This document shows, in pieces, positions 38,561-48,536 of a DNA stretch of 64,000 nt; the stretch's first letter is position 1, and every line of letters begins with the position of its first letter. Position numbers and translations under genes: made by a program. Under the pieces are notes generated by a model. That model ran no database searches and was not told the origin of the DNA. It was given only the letters and a program-made list of their open reading frames with translations. The DNA comes from Pseudomonadota bacterium (GTDB lineage: Bacteria; Pseudomonadota; Gammaproteobacteria; Burkholderiales; Sulfuriferulaceae): assembly GCA_021801025.1 (NCBI GenBank), contig JAJYYK010000008.1, positions 60,954 to 124,953 of the forward strand. The letters are read 5' to 3'.

Positions 38561-39879
38561 AACACCCTTTCACCATGCAACCAGTGCGCATTGGTTGCGG
38601 TGATGCGCACTTCAATAAACTGCCCAATCAGGCTTTTGTCGCCTGTAAAGTTGACCACGCGGTTGTTGGTGCTGCGACCAATCAATTCTCGTTCATCCCG
38701 CTTTGATACACTCTCCACAAGCACATGTTGCACCGTGTTGAGCATCTGCCCGGATACGGCAATCACGCCTTGGTGAAGCGCGGCCTGAACCTGCAATAAA
38801 CGGCTTTGTTTTTGAGTGGGGTCGACATCATCTTTTAACTCGGCAGCGGGTGTGCCGGGACGCGGGCTATATAAAAAACAGTAGGAAATATCAAAACCCA
38901 CGTCAGCGATAAGCTGCAATGTGGCAGCGAAATCGGCTTCCGTTTCACCCGGAAAACCGACAATAAAATCGGAAGAAATGCTGAGATTCGGGCGCGCTTC
39001 GCGCAGGCGGCGCACGACAGATTTGTATTCCAGCACCGAATAGCCGCGTTTCATGGCGGCCAATATCCGGTCGGAACCGCATTGCACAGGCAGATGTAAA
39101 TGCGCGGCCAATTTGGGCAAACGCGCGTAGGCATCAATCATGCGTTGCGTGCATTCACGCGGATGGCTGGTGGTGAAGCGTATGCGCTCAACCCCGGGAA
39201 TTTCATGAACATATTCGAGCAGCAGGGCAAAATCAGCCTGTTCGCCGTCCGCCAGCAATCCGCGATAAGCATTAACATTTTGCCCGAGCAGCGTAATTTC
39301 TTTCACTCCCTGTGCCGTCAAGCTTGCTATTTCAACCAGGATGTCGTCGAAAGGGCGCGATACCTCTTCACCGCGTGTATAAGGCACCACACAGAACGTG
39401 CAATATTTTGAACAGCCTTCCATAATGGAGACAAATGCGGTGACACCTTTTGTTTGCGTGACGGGAAGCTGATCGAATTTTTCGATTTCCGGAAAAGAAA
39501 TATCGCACTGTGATTGCCCCGTTGCGCGGCGTCGTGCAATCAAATCAGGCAAACGATGAAGTGTTTGAGGGCCAAATATCACATCAACATATGGCGCGCG
39601 TTTGAAAATGGCTTCACCTTCCTGGCTGGCGACACAGCCCCCCACACCAATGATTAAATTTGGTTTGAGGTCTTTTAGTTCACGCACTCGTCCCAAATCG
39701 GAAAACACTTTTTCTTGCGCTTTTTCGCGTACCGAGCAAGTGTTAAACAGAATGACATCTGCATCCAGCGGGTCGTCAGTAGGCGTCATACCTTCGGATT
39801 CGCGCAATACATCGGCCATTTTGTCCGAGTCGTAGGCGTTCATTTGGCAACCAAATGTTTTGATGTAAACTTTTTTCAA
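38557..39879 (-). CDS. miaB: tRNA-2-methylthio-N6-dimethylallyladenosine synthase MiaB
   Basis: This 440-residue radical-SAM methylthiotransferase modifies A37 of tRNAs. The N-terminal cluster Cys are in [15 protein letters not shown] and GVGGCVAS. The radical-SAM triad CSKYCTFC is near residue 155. A C-terminal TRAM domain ends the protein. It heads the leftward operon miaB-phoH-ybeY-corC. Confidence 0.96.
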   Translation of the reverse strand: MKKVYIKTFGCQMNAYDSDKMADVLRESEGMTPTDDPLDADVILFNTCSVREKAQEKVFSDLGRVRELKDLKPNLIIGVGGCVASQEGEAIFKRAPYVDVIFGPQTLHRLPDLIARRRATGQSQCDISFPEIEKFDQLPVTQTKGVTAFVSIMEGCSKYCTFCVVPYTRGEEVSRPFDDILVEIASLTAQGVKEITLLGQNVNAYRGLLADGEQADFALLLEYVHEIPGVERIRFTTSHPRECTQRMIDAYARLPKLAAHLHLPVQCGSDRILAAMKRGYSVLEYKSVVRRLREARPNLSISSDFIVGFPGETEADFAATLQLIADVGFDISYCFLYSPRPGTPAAELKDDVDPTQKQSRLLQVQAALHQGVIAVSGQMLNTVQHVLVESVSKRDERELIGRSTNNRVVNFTGDKSLIGQFIEVRITATNAHWLHGERVL

Positions 39880-39933
39880 TGAATATCTTGCGCGTTTGTT
39901 AGCCTGATATAGCGGGTGAGCGGATCAAATTGC

Positions 39934-40206
39934 TTAATGGCTGGGTGCCACAAAACCTTCAACCTTGTCGCCGCCATCGCCGAAGAAATACTGCTCCACC
40001 TGTTCCATCAGGTATTTGCGGGCGCGTGCCTCAGCCAGATTAAGCCGATTTTCGTTGACCAGCATGGTCTGCTGGCGCAACCATGCCGCCCAGGCTTCTT
40101 TGGAAACATTGGCGTACAGTTTTTGTCCCATTTCGCCTGGCAGAGGGGGGAAATCCAAACCTTCCGCTTCACGACCCAATTTGATGCAATTAACCATTCT
40201 CGCCAT
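39934..40206 (-). CDS. yggX: YggX, probable Fe(II)-trafficking protein
   Basis: This 90-residue protein begins [11 protein letters not shown] with the single Cys typical of the family and contains [13 protein letters not shown] and [16 protein letters not shown]. YggX protects iron-sulfur enzymes from oxidative damage and may move iron. It follows purM by 11 bp. Confidence 0.93.
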   Translation of the reverse strand: MARMVNCIKLGREAEGLDFPPLPGEMGQKLYANVSKEAWAAWLRQQTMLVNENRLNLAEARARKYLMEQVEQYFFGDGGDKVEGFVAPSH

Positions 40207-40217
40207 GTTTTACTCCG

Positions 40218-41261
40218 TTATCGAATTAATACTGCTTCATCATTGTTCCGTGGCACGACAGTGCCCAAACGGTAAACCTGTTCACCCGCTACGGTCAGGT
40301 GCTGCATCGCTGCCTCTGCATGTTCAGCAGCCACAACGACAACCATGCCGATACCGCAATTGAAAGTGCGGTACATTTCATCCCATGCGACTTGTCCCTC
40401 TTGTGCCAGCCACGTGAACAACGGAGGCATTGCCCAGCTTGTGACGTCAATTTTTGCCGCCACTGTTTCAGGCAGAATGCGGGGCACATTGCCGATTAAA
40501 CCGCCACCAGTAATGTGTGCCATGCCTTTAACCGGCATCGCTTGCATCAGGGCCAACAGCGGTTTAACATAAATTCGGGTGGGTTCCATGACGACATCGG
40601 CAAATGGGCGACCATTAAAATCAGCCAACCAGTCCATCCGGGTTCTTTCAATGACCTTGCGGATGAGGGAATAGCCATTCGAATGCGCACCACTTGAGGC
40701 CAAACCGAGCAAGACATCACCCGGTTTAATTTGACTGCCGTCGAGAATTTCAGCGCGTTCTACCACACCCACGGCAAAACCGGCCAGATCATATTCGCCA
40801 GCAGGGTACATACCGGGCATTTCAGCGGTTTCGCCACCAATCAGGGCACAACCCGCACGCTCGCAACCGGCGGCAATGCCACGAATGACTTGCTCGGCGA
40901 TGTCCACATCCAATTTGCCACATGCAAAATAATCAAGAAAAAACAGCGGTTCTGCCCCTTGAACCAAAATGTCATTCACACTCATTGCCACTAAATCGAT
41001 GCCAACGGTGTCATGTCGGTTAAGCGTAAAGGCTAATTTAAGTTTGGTCCCTACGCCATCAGTGCCGGACACCAGTATGGGTTCTTTGTAGCGCTCTGGC
41101 AGACGGGTTAATGCACCAAATCCGCCGATTCCGCCCAATACTTCGGGGCGCATTGTGCGCTTTGCCCACGGTTTGATGCGTTCCACCAGGCTGTCGCCCG
41201 CGTCAATATCAACCCCGGCATCCCGGTAAGAAAGGGCACCTGTCCCCGTATTTTTTAACAT
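40218..41261 (-). CDS. purM: Phosphoribosylformylglycinamidine cyclo-ligase
   Basis: This 347-residue AIR synthetase makes the imidazole ring in purine synthesis. It begins with [18 protein letters not shown] and contains GTDGVGTKL near residue 66, [14 protein letters not shown] near 138, and [12 protein letters not shown] near 248. It is divergent from purC, with 161 bp between them. No PurR-like operator is clear in that gap. Confidence 0.96.
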   Translation of the reverse strand: MLKNTGTGALSYRDAGVDIDAGDSLVERIKPWAKRTMRPEVLGGIGGFGALTRLPERYKEPILVSGTDGVGTKLKLAFTLNRHDTVGIDLVAMSVNDILVQGAEPLFFLDYFACGKLDVDIAEQVIRGIAAGCERAGCALIGGETAEMPGMYPAGEYDLAGFAVGVVERAEILDGSQIKPGDVLLGLASSGAHSNGYSLIRKVIERTRMDWLADFNGRPFADVVMEPTRIYVKPLLALMQAMPVKGMAHITGGGLIGNVPRILPETVAAKIDVTSWAMPPLFTWLAQEGQVAWDEMYRTFNCGIGMVVVVAAEHAEAAMQHLTVAGEQVYRLGTVVPRNNDEAVLIR

Positions 41262-41422
41262 CTGCTGACCAATCCATTATTCTGTGACATATAGCCGATA
41301 TTCTACCGCATATTTGTACTGTTTGAGCCCTTTACGCCAAAGGGAGCCGTTTCAATGACATAAATATTATTGGCAAGTCGGTTATAATTGGCACTCTATT
41401 TCATCCAACAGTTTTCTATACC

Positions 41423-42307
41423 ATGATTGCTGCGCTTTCTATTTCTCAAATTCCTTCCCTGCAATTGTTGTCACGCGGCAAAGTGCGTGATTTGTATGCC
41501 ATCGATGATCAACGCTTGTTGATGGTGGCAACGGATCGTTTGTCGGCATTTGATGTGATTTTACCGACACCAATACCCGGAAAAGGGTGTGTGTTGACCA
41601 CGATTTCGCAATTTTGGTTTGACCGGTTGGCCCATTTGTTACCCAACCATTTGACCGGCGACACACCCGAGTCAGTTGTGCGACCCAATGAAATTGAGCA
41701 GGTGAAAGGACGTGCCATGGTGGTGAAGCGCCTGTCGCCGTTGCCCATCGAAGCCGTAGTGCGGGGCTATTTGGCTGGTTCTGGCTGGAAAGAATACCAA
41801 TCACAGGGCAGTGTGTGTGGCATAGCACTCCCTGCCGGATTAAAATTGGCGGATAAATTGCCGGAACCCTTGTTCACACCTTCAACCAAAGCGGCAGTGG
41901 GTGAGCACGACGAAAATATCGCTTATGCCCAAGCAGAGTTGTTGTTGGGCAGATCACTGGCGGCACGCGTGCGTGATGCCAGTTTAGCACTTTATACCGA
42001 GGCGGCAGCATGGGCACTGTCTCGCGGAATCATTATTGCGGACACCAAGTTTGAGTTTGGCCTTGATCAGTCTGGGCAATTACATCTGATTGATGAGGCA
42101 TTAACGCCCGATTCATCACGTTTCTGGCCGGTGGATCAGTACCAGCCCGGTCATCAGCCGCCCAGCTTTGACAAGCAATTTGTGCGTGACTGGTTAGAAC
42201 AGTCTGGCTGGAACAAAGTCGCGCCTGCTCCCGACTTGCCAGAAGAAATCGCCCTGAAAACTGCTGAAAAATACCGGGAAGCCATGACGCGTTTGTTGTC
42301 TGATTAG
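41423..42307 (+). CDS. purC: SAICAR synthetase
   Basis: This 294-residue enzyme joins aspartate to CAIR in purine synthesis. It begins with the [14 protein letters not shown] loop and has [31 protein letters not shown], and [10 protein letters not shown] with [14 protein letters not shown]. The length fits the longer, bacterial-fungal-like PurC group common in Betaproteobacteria. The ATG at 41423 follows a weak ribosome site. Confidence 0.96.
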   Translation: MIAALSISQIPSLQLLSRGKVRDLYAIDDQRLLMVATDRLSAFDVILPTPIPGKGCVLTTISQFWFDRLAHLLPNHLTGDTPESVVRPNEIEQVKGRAMVVKRLSPLPIEAVVRGYLAGSGWKEYQSQGSVCGIALPAGLKLADKLPEPLFTPSTKAAVGEHDENIAYAQAELLLGRSLAARVRDASLALYTEAAAWALSRGIIIADTKFEFGLDQSGQLHLIDEALTPDSSRFWPVDQYQPGHQPPSFDKQFVRDWLEQSGWNKVAPAPDLPEEIALKTAEKYREAMTRLLSD

Positions 42308-42441
42308 GCTGCGCGAATAAAGCAATGGGCCTATGCATAATCTTGCTGAACAGTGTTTCATTTTGGCGCAAATGGGTGTTGTTAGAGCGCTGAAAGTCTG
42401 TTGGCACTGAAACCGTGCTGCTTTTGTGTGCGGTTCATTGC

Positions 42442-42465
42442 ATTCTGTGCGTTAGCGTACAGAAT
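42442..42465. promoter_or_regulatory. Palindrome upstream of the SYLF-domain gene
   Basis: ATTCTGT-N10-ACAGAAT has exact 7-bp arms, and the spacer GCGTTAGCGT contains a partial direct repeat of GCGT. It lies about 105 bp before the ATG of the SYLF gene, in a 263-bp gap. It is a candidate operator for a stress regulator, none of which is assigned. Confidence 0.4.
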
Positions 42466-42570
42466 AACTGGATTTGTCTGCGTAGGATGATTAGTTGCCG
42501 TGAGCGTAGCGGTATTTGTTTCTTAAGCGTTCTGCTTCTTAACCCTGGTTTTTATGTCGGGAGATTTATC

Positions 42571-43137
42571 ATGATTAATATACGATATACATTACGTAAC
42601 CTCTTTCTTGTGGCTGTCGCCACTTTATCACTGAGCGCATTAACTGGTTCTGCGAATGCAGCGACCACAGAGGACTTGACCAGGGATTCCACCCAGGCGC
42701 TAGAACTCTTATATAAGACCCATCCTGTTGCAAAAGATATTTCAAAGCATGCAGATGCGGTGCTTGTGTTTCCCAAAGTGATCAAGGCGGGTCTGGTGTT
42801 CGGGGGGGGGTACGGTGAAGGCGTTTTGTTCAAGGGCTCGAAAGTCGCTGGCTACTACAATACCGTTTCGGCTTCCTGGGGCTGGCAGGCTGGCGCTCAG
42901 TCATACAGTTATGTGGTGTTTCTTATGAACAATAAAGCTATGAAATACCTTCATAAATCAGAGGGCTGGGAAGTGGGTGTGGGACCGACGGTCGTTGTAA
43001 TGAATGATGGGGCAGCCAAGAACCTGACAACCACGACACTGAAAGACGACGCTTATGCTTTCATCTTCGACCAGCAGGGGCTTATGGCGAGTCTCAGTCT
43101 TGAAGGTACAAAAATTACTCGTATCAACAAACCTTAA
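42571..43137 (+). CDS. Exported SYLF/YSC84-domain lipid-binding protein
   Basis: This 188-residue protein has a signal peptide (MINIRYTLRNLFLV..., cut near ANA-ATTED). The SYLF signature follows: VFPKVIKAGLVFGGGYGEG near residue 70, YYNTVSASWGWQAGAQS, and GVGPTVVVMNDGAA. The family binds phosphoinositides in eukaryotes; in bacteria it is periplasmic with a poorly known envelope or stress role. ATG 42571 with GGGAGA before it is chosen over an in-frame start 156 bp upstream. Confidence 0.85.
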   Translation: MINIRYTLRNLFLVAVATLSLSALTGSANAATTEDLTRDSTQALELLYKTHPVAKDISKHADAVLVFPKVIKAGLVFGGGYGEGVLFKGSKVAGYYNTVSASWGWQAGAQSYSYVVFLMNNKAMKYLHKSEGWEVGVGPTVVVMNDGAAKNLTTTTLKDDAYAFIFDQQGLMASLSLEGTKITRINKP

Positions 43138-43195
43138 CGTCGAAACTCAATTCTGAGGCGCGTTAAAAAGAGCCAATGAAAATTTGGTGAAGGTG

Positions 43196-43227
43196 GAGAG
43201 GCTTTCTGATCGTAGAGAAAGCCTCTC
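43196..43227. terminator. Bidirectional terminator, exact 12-bp arms
   Basis: GAGAGGCTTTCT-N8-AGAAAGCCTCTC lies between the SYLF gene and ntrC, which converge. It starts 3 bp after the ntrC stop. Tails are short (ACTTTATT rightward), so strength is uncertain. Confidence 0.75.
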
Positions 43228-43230
43228 ACT

Positions 43231-44631
43231 TTATTCCGATCCCAGTCCTAACTCCTGTATTTTGCGCGTTAAGGTATTGCGCCCCCAACCTAACAACTGC
43301 GCCGCTTCAATACGTCGTCCCCCTGTGTGGGCAAGCGCAACTTCGATCAGTGTGGTTTCAAATGTTGCATTGAGCCCATCAATAATACCGGTTTCGCCAC
43401 GTTTGAGCGCTGCATCTGCAGTTTGCGCCAAATTTTGTGCCCAACTGTTTACAATGAATTCCGGCGCCGCACCATTCAAAATCTCTGGTGGCAGATCGCC
43501 GACATCAACCGTATTCCCTGCGGCCATAATGGTCAGCCAGTGGCATACATTTTCCAGCTGACGTACATTACCCGGCCAAGGAAATTGACTGAGTTTTTGC
43601 ATCGCGGCTTCAGAAAGCTTTTTTGCTTCTACGCCTTGGTCTTTAGCGCTTTTTTGTAAAAAATGTCGCATGAGAAGAGGGATGTCCTCTTTGCGCTCGC
43701 GTAAAGCGGGTAAGCGTAGTCTGATGACGTTAAGGCGGTGAAACAGGTCTTCACGGAATAAACCTGCTTGAACCCGGGATTCCAAATCTTGATGTGTGGC
43801 TGCAATAACGCGTACATTGACTTTAACAGGTTGCTGTCCACCCACCCGATAAAACTGGCCATCCGACAGTACGCGTAACAAACGGGTTTGCAGTTCTGAG
43901 GGCATATCGCCAATTTCATCCAGAAACAGAGTGCCGCCATCGGCTTGTTCAAAGCGTCCACGACGTTGTCCTGCTGCGCCGGTGAATGCGCCCCGTTCAT
44001 GACCAAACAGCTCTGATTCCAGCAAGTCACGAGGTATGGCTGCGGTATTGATTGCAATAAATGGCCGGTCAGCACGCACGCTGTGCCGATGAAGAGCTGA
44101 AGCGACTAATTCTTTTCCTGTGCCGGATTCGCCAGTAATCAACACGGTGGTATGCGATTGTGACAGGCGGCCTATGGCTCGAAATACATCTTGCATAGCA
44201 GGCGCTTGCCCTAACATTTCAGGTACTGCAGTGGGTAGGGTGGTATCTTCGGTTTGCTCGGTGCGCAGGCTTTCATCGATTGCGCGACGAATCAGCTCCA
44301 CGGCATAGCTCACATCAAATGGTTTGGGCAGATATTCATATGCACCGCCCTGAAAGGCGGCAACGGCCGATTCCAGGTCAGAGTATGCGGTCATGATGAT
44401 CACTGGAACGCGTGGAAAGCGGGTGCTCAATTGCTGCAACAACCCCAATCCTGAACCACCCGGCATATGAATGTCGCTGACGACCACTTGGGGGGTGGCG
44501 TATTCCAATGCAGCCTCCACTTCGGGTACAGAGGAAAAGCTGGTGAAAGCGATGTCTTCACGTTGAAGGGCCTTTTCAAACACCCATCGGATGGAGCGGT
44601 CATCATCAATAATCCAAACGGGTTTATTCAT
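43231..44631 (-). CDS. ntrC: Nitrogen regulation response regulator NtrC
   Basis: This 466-residue sigma-54 activator has a receiver domain with phospho-acceptor D53 (VSDIHMPG), an AAA+ domain with GESGTGKE near residue 168 and the sigma-54 contact GAFTGA near 215, and a C-terminal Fis-like helix-turn-helix ([20 protein letters not shown]). It pairs with NtrB, overlapping by 8 bp. Its expected target is visible here: tandem GCAC-N7-GTGC sites and a sigma-54 promoter before glnA. Confidence 0.96.
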   Translation of the reverse strand: MNKPVWIIDDDRSIRWVFEKALQREDIAFTSFSSVPEVEAALEYATPQVVVSDIHMPGGSGLGLLQQLSTRFPRVPVIIMTAYSDLESAVAAFQGGAYEYLPKPFDVSYAVELIRRAIDESLRTEQTEDTTLPTAVPEMLGQAPAMQDVFRAIGRLSQSHTTVLITGESGTGKELVASALHRHSVRADRPFIAINTAAIPRDLLESELFGHERGAFTGAAGQRRGRFEQADGGTLFLDEIGDMPSELQTRLLRVLSDGQFYRVGGQQPVKVNVRVIAATHQDLESRVQAGLFREDLFHRLNVIRLRLPALRERKEDIPLLMRHFLQKSAKDQGVEAKKLSEAAMQKLSQFPWPGNVRQLENVCHWLTIMAAGNTVDVGDLPPEILNGAAPEFIVNSWAQNLAQTADAALKRGETGIIDGLNATFETTLIEVALAHTGGRRIEAAQLLGWGRNTLTRKIQELGLGSE

Positions 44632-45679
44632 TATTCATCATCCCTAATGGCAATAAAATGGTAAATACGGTGTGTCCGGGTCTGCTTTCCACGTCAATCT
44701 CACCATGATGTTGGTGCACAAAAGTTTGTGCCAGGGTCAAACCTAACCCACTTCCACCTTCTCGTGCAGATACCAGTGGAAAGAATATCCTGTCGCGAAT
44801 TGTCGCCGGGATGCCTGGGCCATTGTCGATGATTTGTATCTGCACTGCCTGGAGATACCGCTTCATGGCTAAAGTCACCTGACGCACTGCTCTGGTGCGC
44901 AGTTTGATTTCGCCATGGCCGGACAGCGCTTGTACTGCATTACGCACAATATTCAACACAACCTGAATCAGTTGTTCATAATCACCAATGACTTCAGGGA
45001 GGCTGACATCATAGTCACGGTGAATGATCAATCCTTGGGGTGTTTCGGCCAAACTTACGCTGCGTACGCGCTCCAAAACTTCATGGATATTTAATGCGCC
45101 AATTTTTGGTAGCCGGTGCGGAGTCAACAACCGGTCCATCAGTGATTGCAAACGGTCTGATTCGTGAATAATGACATTGGTGTATTCACGTGTCTCGGGT
45201 GGCAATTCAAGTTCGAGTAATTGCGCTGCACCACGAATACCCCCCAAAGGATTTTTGATTTCATGTGCCAGATTGCGCAACAAATCACGGTTGGCTTGCT
45301 GTTGCAACAAGCGCTGTTCATCACGTACAACCCTTAATTGCTGGTTCATCGGGTGAAATTCCAGCATGAACAGATTTGTTGGGCTTTCCAGCCAAGTGAA
45401 GGTTGCGCTGATTTGTAGTTGCGTATCATCTGTATGCACCTGTAGCCCATGTTCGGTAAAGCTGGCGTTGTGTGCCAAAGCATAATCCAGCGCCGCATGC
45501 AGCGGCGCTGCTTGGTGAAACAAGGTGTCAAGCGTTAGGCCGAATGCCTTTCCCAGACTCAAAGCCAGCATATTTTCTGCTGCCGGATTGATATACATTA
45601 CCCGACGAGTTTGGTCCAGGACCAGTACTGCAGTAGCCAAATACTCTAAACCCGCAAAATTTAAATTAATTGAATCCAT
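44624..45679 (-). CDS. ntrB: Nitrogen regulation sensor kinase NtrB
   Basis: This 351-residue soluble histidine kinase has an N-terminal PAS domain (about residues 10-110), a HisKA domain with phospho-acceptor H139 (NLAHEIKNPLGG), and an ATP-binding domain with DNGPGIP and GSGLGLTLAQ. It phosphorylates NtrC under nitrogen limitation and is controlled by PII proteins, which are not in the window. No membrane helices are seen. Confidence 0.95.
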   Translation of the reverse strand: MDSINLNFAGLEYLATAVLVLDQTRRVMYINPAAENMLALSLGKAFGLTLDTLFHQAAPLHAALDYALAHNASFTEHGLQVHTDDTQLQISATFTWLESPTNLFMLEFHPMNQQLRVVRDEQRLLQQQANRDLLRNLAHEIKNPLGGIRGAAQLLELELPPETREYTNVIIHESDRLQSLMDRLLTPHRLPKIGALNIHEVLERVRSVSLAETPQGLIIHRDYDVSLPEVIGDYEQLIQVVLNIVRNAVQALSGHGEIKLRTRAVRQVTLAMKRYLQAVQIQIIDNGPGIPATIRDRIFFPLVSAREGGSGLGLTLAQTFVHQHHGEIDVESRPGHTVFTILLPLGMMNNE

Positions 45680-46059
45680 AGCTACCTTAAGGTTTATGAA
45701 AGAAGCGGGTGAAATTTAATTTCTGCAAGCCAAGAAAGCTGCCGTGGCCGGAAGACAAAACTTTATCGCCCCTTCGTCTTTTTTATCTTGTACAGGTTGT
45801 TAAAAATATCTGGGTAATATCATGATGCTCATTACATCGTCTTTGCACGTCACGCTTATGGCGCTTTGCACCAAAATAGAGCGAAAAGGATGTCAAGAAA
45901 TGTTTATACATTCAAATAAGCAATTGTTATACCAATGGTATCAAACCATGGCTTTGCGAGTTGATGTGGTGCACCACCCTTGCTTGGGCGTTTATTTTTC
46001 TGGTTTATAAACGCTGTCGGGTCGGCAGGCGTGCCAAATTTTACTGAGTGCTGATGGGT
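45680..46059. other. Intergenic stretch before ntrB
   Basis: In 380 bases no convincing gene is seen. A 62-codon frame (45822-46010, plus strand) has no ribosome site and no familiar pattern. A TGCACCA half-site near 45865 recalls the NtrC pattern but has no partner half. Confidence 0.5.
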
Positions 46060-46530
46060 TTATTGTTTGAGGTGCGCCAATTCTTTGTTTAAAGCGGTGA
46101 CATTATCGAGATGTAATTTGACGGCCTCATCCAGTTTGGATACACGCTGTAAATAGTTTGGGTTGTTGAGTTGTTCACCGGCATGTGGGGCTTCCTGTTT
46201 TTGAGCGAGCAACGCATCATTCAGTGCTTGTTGTTCGGTTTTTAGTTCTGATTCAATGACGGTTCGACGTAAGCTGTCACGTTTTTCCTGGGTTGTCGCA
46301 TCAATGTGCGGGATATTCAGATGCTCGACGCTGGCACTGTGCGTGGATTTGTGAGGCGCTGTTTCTGCGGTCGTAGCCTCTCTAATGTGGAGTGGTTTCG
46401 CGCCTTTGCCTGGATAATTGGTGTACATCACATTACCGGAAGCATCCACGCTTTTATAAATTTCCGCCTGTGCATGCAAAGCAACACAGCACGAGGCAAG
46501 CAGGAGCCATCGTTTCATCGAAAAATCCAT
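46060..46530 (-). CDS. Exported DUF4124-domain protein
   Basis: This protein of about 155 residues has a signal peptide (MKRWLLLASCCVALHAQA; start 46518 or 46530) followed by a DUF4124 domain, EIYKSVDASGNVMYTNYPGKGA, near residues 23-45. The rest is charged and predicted to be a coiled coil (ELKTEQQALNDALLAQKQ and LDEAVKLHLDNVTALNKELAH). Function is unknown. A DUF4124 gene between glnA and ntrB is a common betaproteobacterial arrangement. Confidence 0.8.
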   Translation of the reverse strand: MDFSMKRWLLLASCCVALHAQAEIYKSVDASGNVMYTNYPGKGAKPLHIREATTAETAPHKSTHSASVEHLNIPHIDATTQEKRDSLRRTVIESELKTEQQALNDALLAQKQEAPHAGEQLNNPNYLQRVSKLDEAVKLHLDNVTALNKELAHLKQ

Positions 46531-46869
46531 AGGGCATCTCTAAAATATTGATTGATTCGGTATGGGGGGCGTGATAAGCGCTTTCATCATTGTACAGATC
46601 GGGTTAGCTTACACCAAAAACGCAGTTTAACTCAATAAATGGCAATTCAATTCGTCGCATGTTCGCAAATTGGGTGGGAGATGAAACCGTGAAAATGGAC
46701 TTTCGTTGCAAGCACTTCCTTTGGTGGCGATTTTTAAATTTATGCTTGCGCATACACACTGTAGCAAACAAAAGGAGCGGAAAACCGCTCCTTTTGTCAT
46801 AACATGGTATCGAAATTTCCAGTCGCGACAGCATACTTGAAATGGCGTCGTGATCGGATTCCGGTAAAT
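46531..46869. other. Intergenic stretch between the DUF4124 gene and glnA
   Basis: These 339 bases hold the glnA terminator at 46771-46794 and presumably the promoter of the DUF4124 gene at the low end. No gene or further repeat is seen. Confidence 0.5.
46771..46794 (-). terminator. Intrinsic terminator of glnA
   Basis: AAAGGAGCGG-AAAA-CCGCTCCTTT is an exact 10-bp stem with a 4-nt loop. On the minus strand it is followed by TGTTTG and lies 75 bp after the glnA stop. A run of T also follows on the plus strand. Confidence 0.85.
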
Positions 46870-48279
46870 TTAGAGCGAGTAATACATATCAAATTCGATA
46901 GGGTGTGTCGTCATACGCAAGCGAGTGACTTCTTCCATTTTCAGTTCAATATAAGCATCAATCATTTCGTTACTGAACACGCCACCCCGTGTAAGAAATT
47001 CGCGGTCTTTGTCCAAAGCTTCCAGGGCCAGGTCAAGTGAGTGACAGACTTTCGGAATTTTTGCTTCATCTTCCGGTGACAAATGGTAGAGGTTCTTGTC
47101 TGAGGCTTCACCAGGATGAATTTTGTTTTGAATACCATCCAAACCTGCCATCATCAAAGCTGTAAAAGCCAGATAAGGGTTGGCGGAAGGGTCAGGAAAA
47201 CGTACCTCAATGCGGCGCGCTTTTGCACTTTGAACGAAAGGGATTCGAATTGATGCAGAGCGATTGCGCGCGGAGTAAGCCAGCATGACGGGTGCTTCAA
47301 AACCGGGGACTAAACGTTTGTAGGAGTTGGTGCCCGGATTGGTAATGGCATTCAAAGCCCTGGCATGTTTGATGATGCCACCAATATAATACAGCGCCAA
47401 GTCGGACAGGCCTGCATAGCCTTCACCAGCAAACAGGTTTTTGCCGTCTTTCCAAATGGATTGATGCACATGCATACCGGAGCCGTTATCACCCACGATA
47501 GGTTTAGGCATAAATGTTGCTGTTTTGCCGTAGCTGTGCGCCACATTGTGCACGACATATTTCAGAATCTGCGTCCAGTCGGCACGTTTGGTCAATGTAT
47601 TGAAACGTGTACCAATTTCACATTGTCCTGCTGTGGCCACTTCATGGTGATGCACTTCAACTTCAACACCCATTTCTTCCAGGGTCATGCACATGGCAGA
47701 ACGAATGTCTTGCAGGCTATCAACGGGAGGCACCGGGAAATACCCACCTTTTACTCTGGGGCGATGCCCCATATTACCGCCTTCATAGCTTGAATCTGAA
47801 CTCCAGTCGGCTTCTTCAGCACTGATTTTACACATGCTGCCAGACATGTCGGTTTTCCATGACACTGAATCAAAAATGAAAAATTCAGGCTCTGGGCCGA
47901 AATATGCAGTGTCGCCAATGCCGGTTGATTTTAGATATGCTTCAGCACGTTTGGCAATAGAGCGTGGATCCCGGTCGTAACCCTTCATGCTTGAAGGTTC
48001 GATCACGTCACACGTCAGTATCATGGTGGATTCGTCACGGAATGGGTCCATGCAAGCACTGCCTGCGTCAGGCATTAAAATCATGTCGGAAGCTTCAATG
48101 CCTTTCCATCCGGCAATCGACGAACCGTCAAAAGCATGGCCTTCAACAAATTTCTCTTTGGAAAATTGTGAAATGGGTATGCTGACGTGCTGCTCTTTGC
48201 CGTGGGTGTCGGTGAAACGAAAATCGATAAACCGTACTTCATTGTCCTTAACCATCTGCATTACTGCGGCGACTGCCAT
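46870..48279 (-). CDS. glnA: Glutamine synthetase, type I
   Basis: This 469-residue enzyme makes glutamine from glutamate and ammonia. It has [16 protein letters not shown] near residue 50, the ATP-site [14 protein letters not shown] near 260, and the adenylylation Tyr in [11 protein letters not shown] near 396, so GlnE control is likely. The start [10 protein letters not shown] at 48279 follows AAGGAGATACTT and is better than an in-frame ATG at 48324. A sigma-54 promoter and NtrC sites precede it. Confidence 0.97.
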   Translation of the reverse strand: MAVAAVMQMVKDNEVRFIDFRFTDTHGKEQHVSIPISQFSKEKFVEGHAFDGSSIAGWKGIEASDMILMPDAGSACMDPFRDESTMILTCDVIEPSSMKGYDRDPRSIAKRAEAYLKSTGIGDTAYFGPEPEFFIFDSVSWKTDMSGSMCKISAEEADWSSDSSYEGGNMGHRPRVKGGYFPVPPVDSLQDIRSAMCMTLEEMGVEVEVHHHEVATAGQCEIGTRFNTLTKRADWTQILKYVVHNVAHSYGKTATFMPKPIVGDNGSGMHVHQSIWKDGKNLFAGEGYAGLSDLALYYIGGIIKHARALNAITNPGTNSYKRLVPGFEAPVMLAYSARNRSASIRIPFVQSAKARRIEVRFPDPSANPYLAFTALMMAGLDGIQNKIHPGEASDKNLYHLSPEDEAKIPKVCHSLDLALEALDKDREFLTRGGVFSNEMIDAYIELKMEEVTRLRMTTHPIEFDMYYSL

Positions 48280-48340
48280 AAGTATCTCCTTACGCGAAAA
48301 ATAAAAAACATCAATCCAGCCCATAGCGGCTAGTCATACA

Positions 48341-48356
48341 AGCACAATATGTACCA
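48341..48356 (-). promoter_or_regulatory. Sigma-54 promoter of glnA
   Basis: On the minus strand TGGTACATATTGTGCT has the -24 GG and -12 GC pair separated by 10 bp, close to TGGCAC-N5-TTGC. It lies about 60 bp before the glnA start, with NtrC sites roughly 110-170 bp upstream. Confidence 0.75.
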
Positions 48357-48467
48357 TTTCTTTTGTGAATCTGCTGACATGGCTTGAACAGCGCGATTAT
48401 GCTTGTTTAATTTGCCAGATGCAAAAAAACTTTCTGTGCACTCGGTTGTGCACCAATTTATAATTTT

Positions 48468-48512
48468 GCACTTAAATGGTGCAAACAAGCAAAAAGCGCA
48501 CTAAAATGGTGC
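48468..48512. promoter_or_regulatory. Tandem NtrC binding sites of glnA
   Basis: Two sites match GCAC-N7-GTGC exactly: 48468-48482 and 48498-48512. Their centres are 30 bp apart, about three helical turns, which suits cooperative binding. A weaker third site with a 6-bp spacer, GCAC-TCGGTT-GTGC, lies at 48438-48451 nearer the promoter. NtrC binding is inferred from the known consensus and from ntrBC being adjacent. Confidence 0.85.
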
Positions 48513-48536
48513 TAAATAAAATGGGTAATCGGTATG

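Noticed and set aside
45822..46010. 62-codon frame before ntrB
   Set aside because: No ribosome site, mixed composition and no recognisable pattern.
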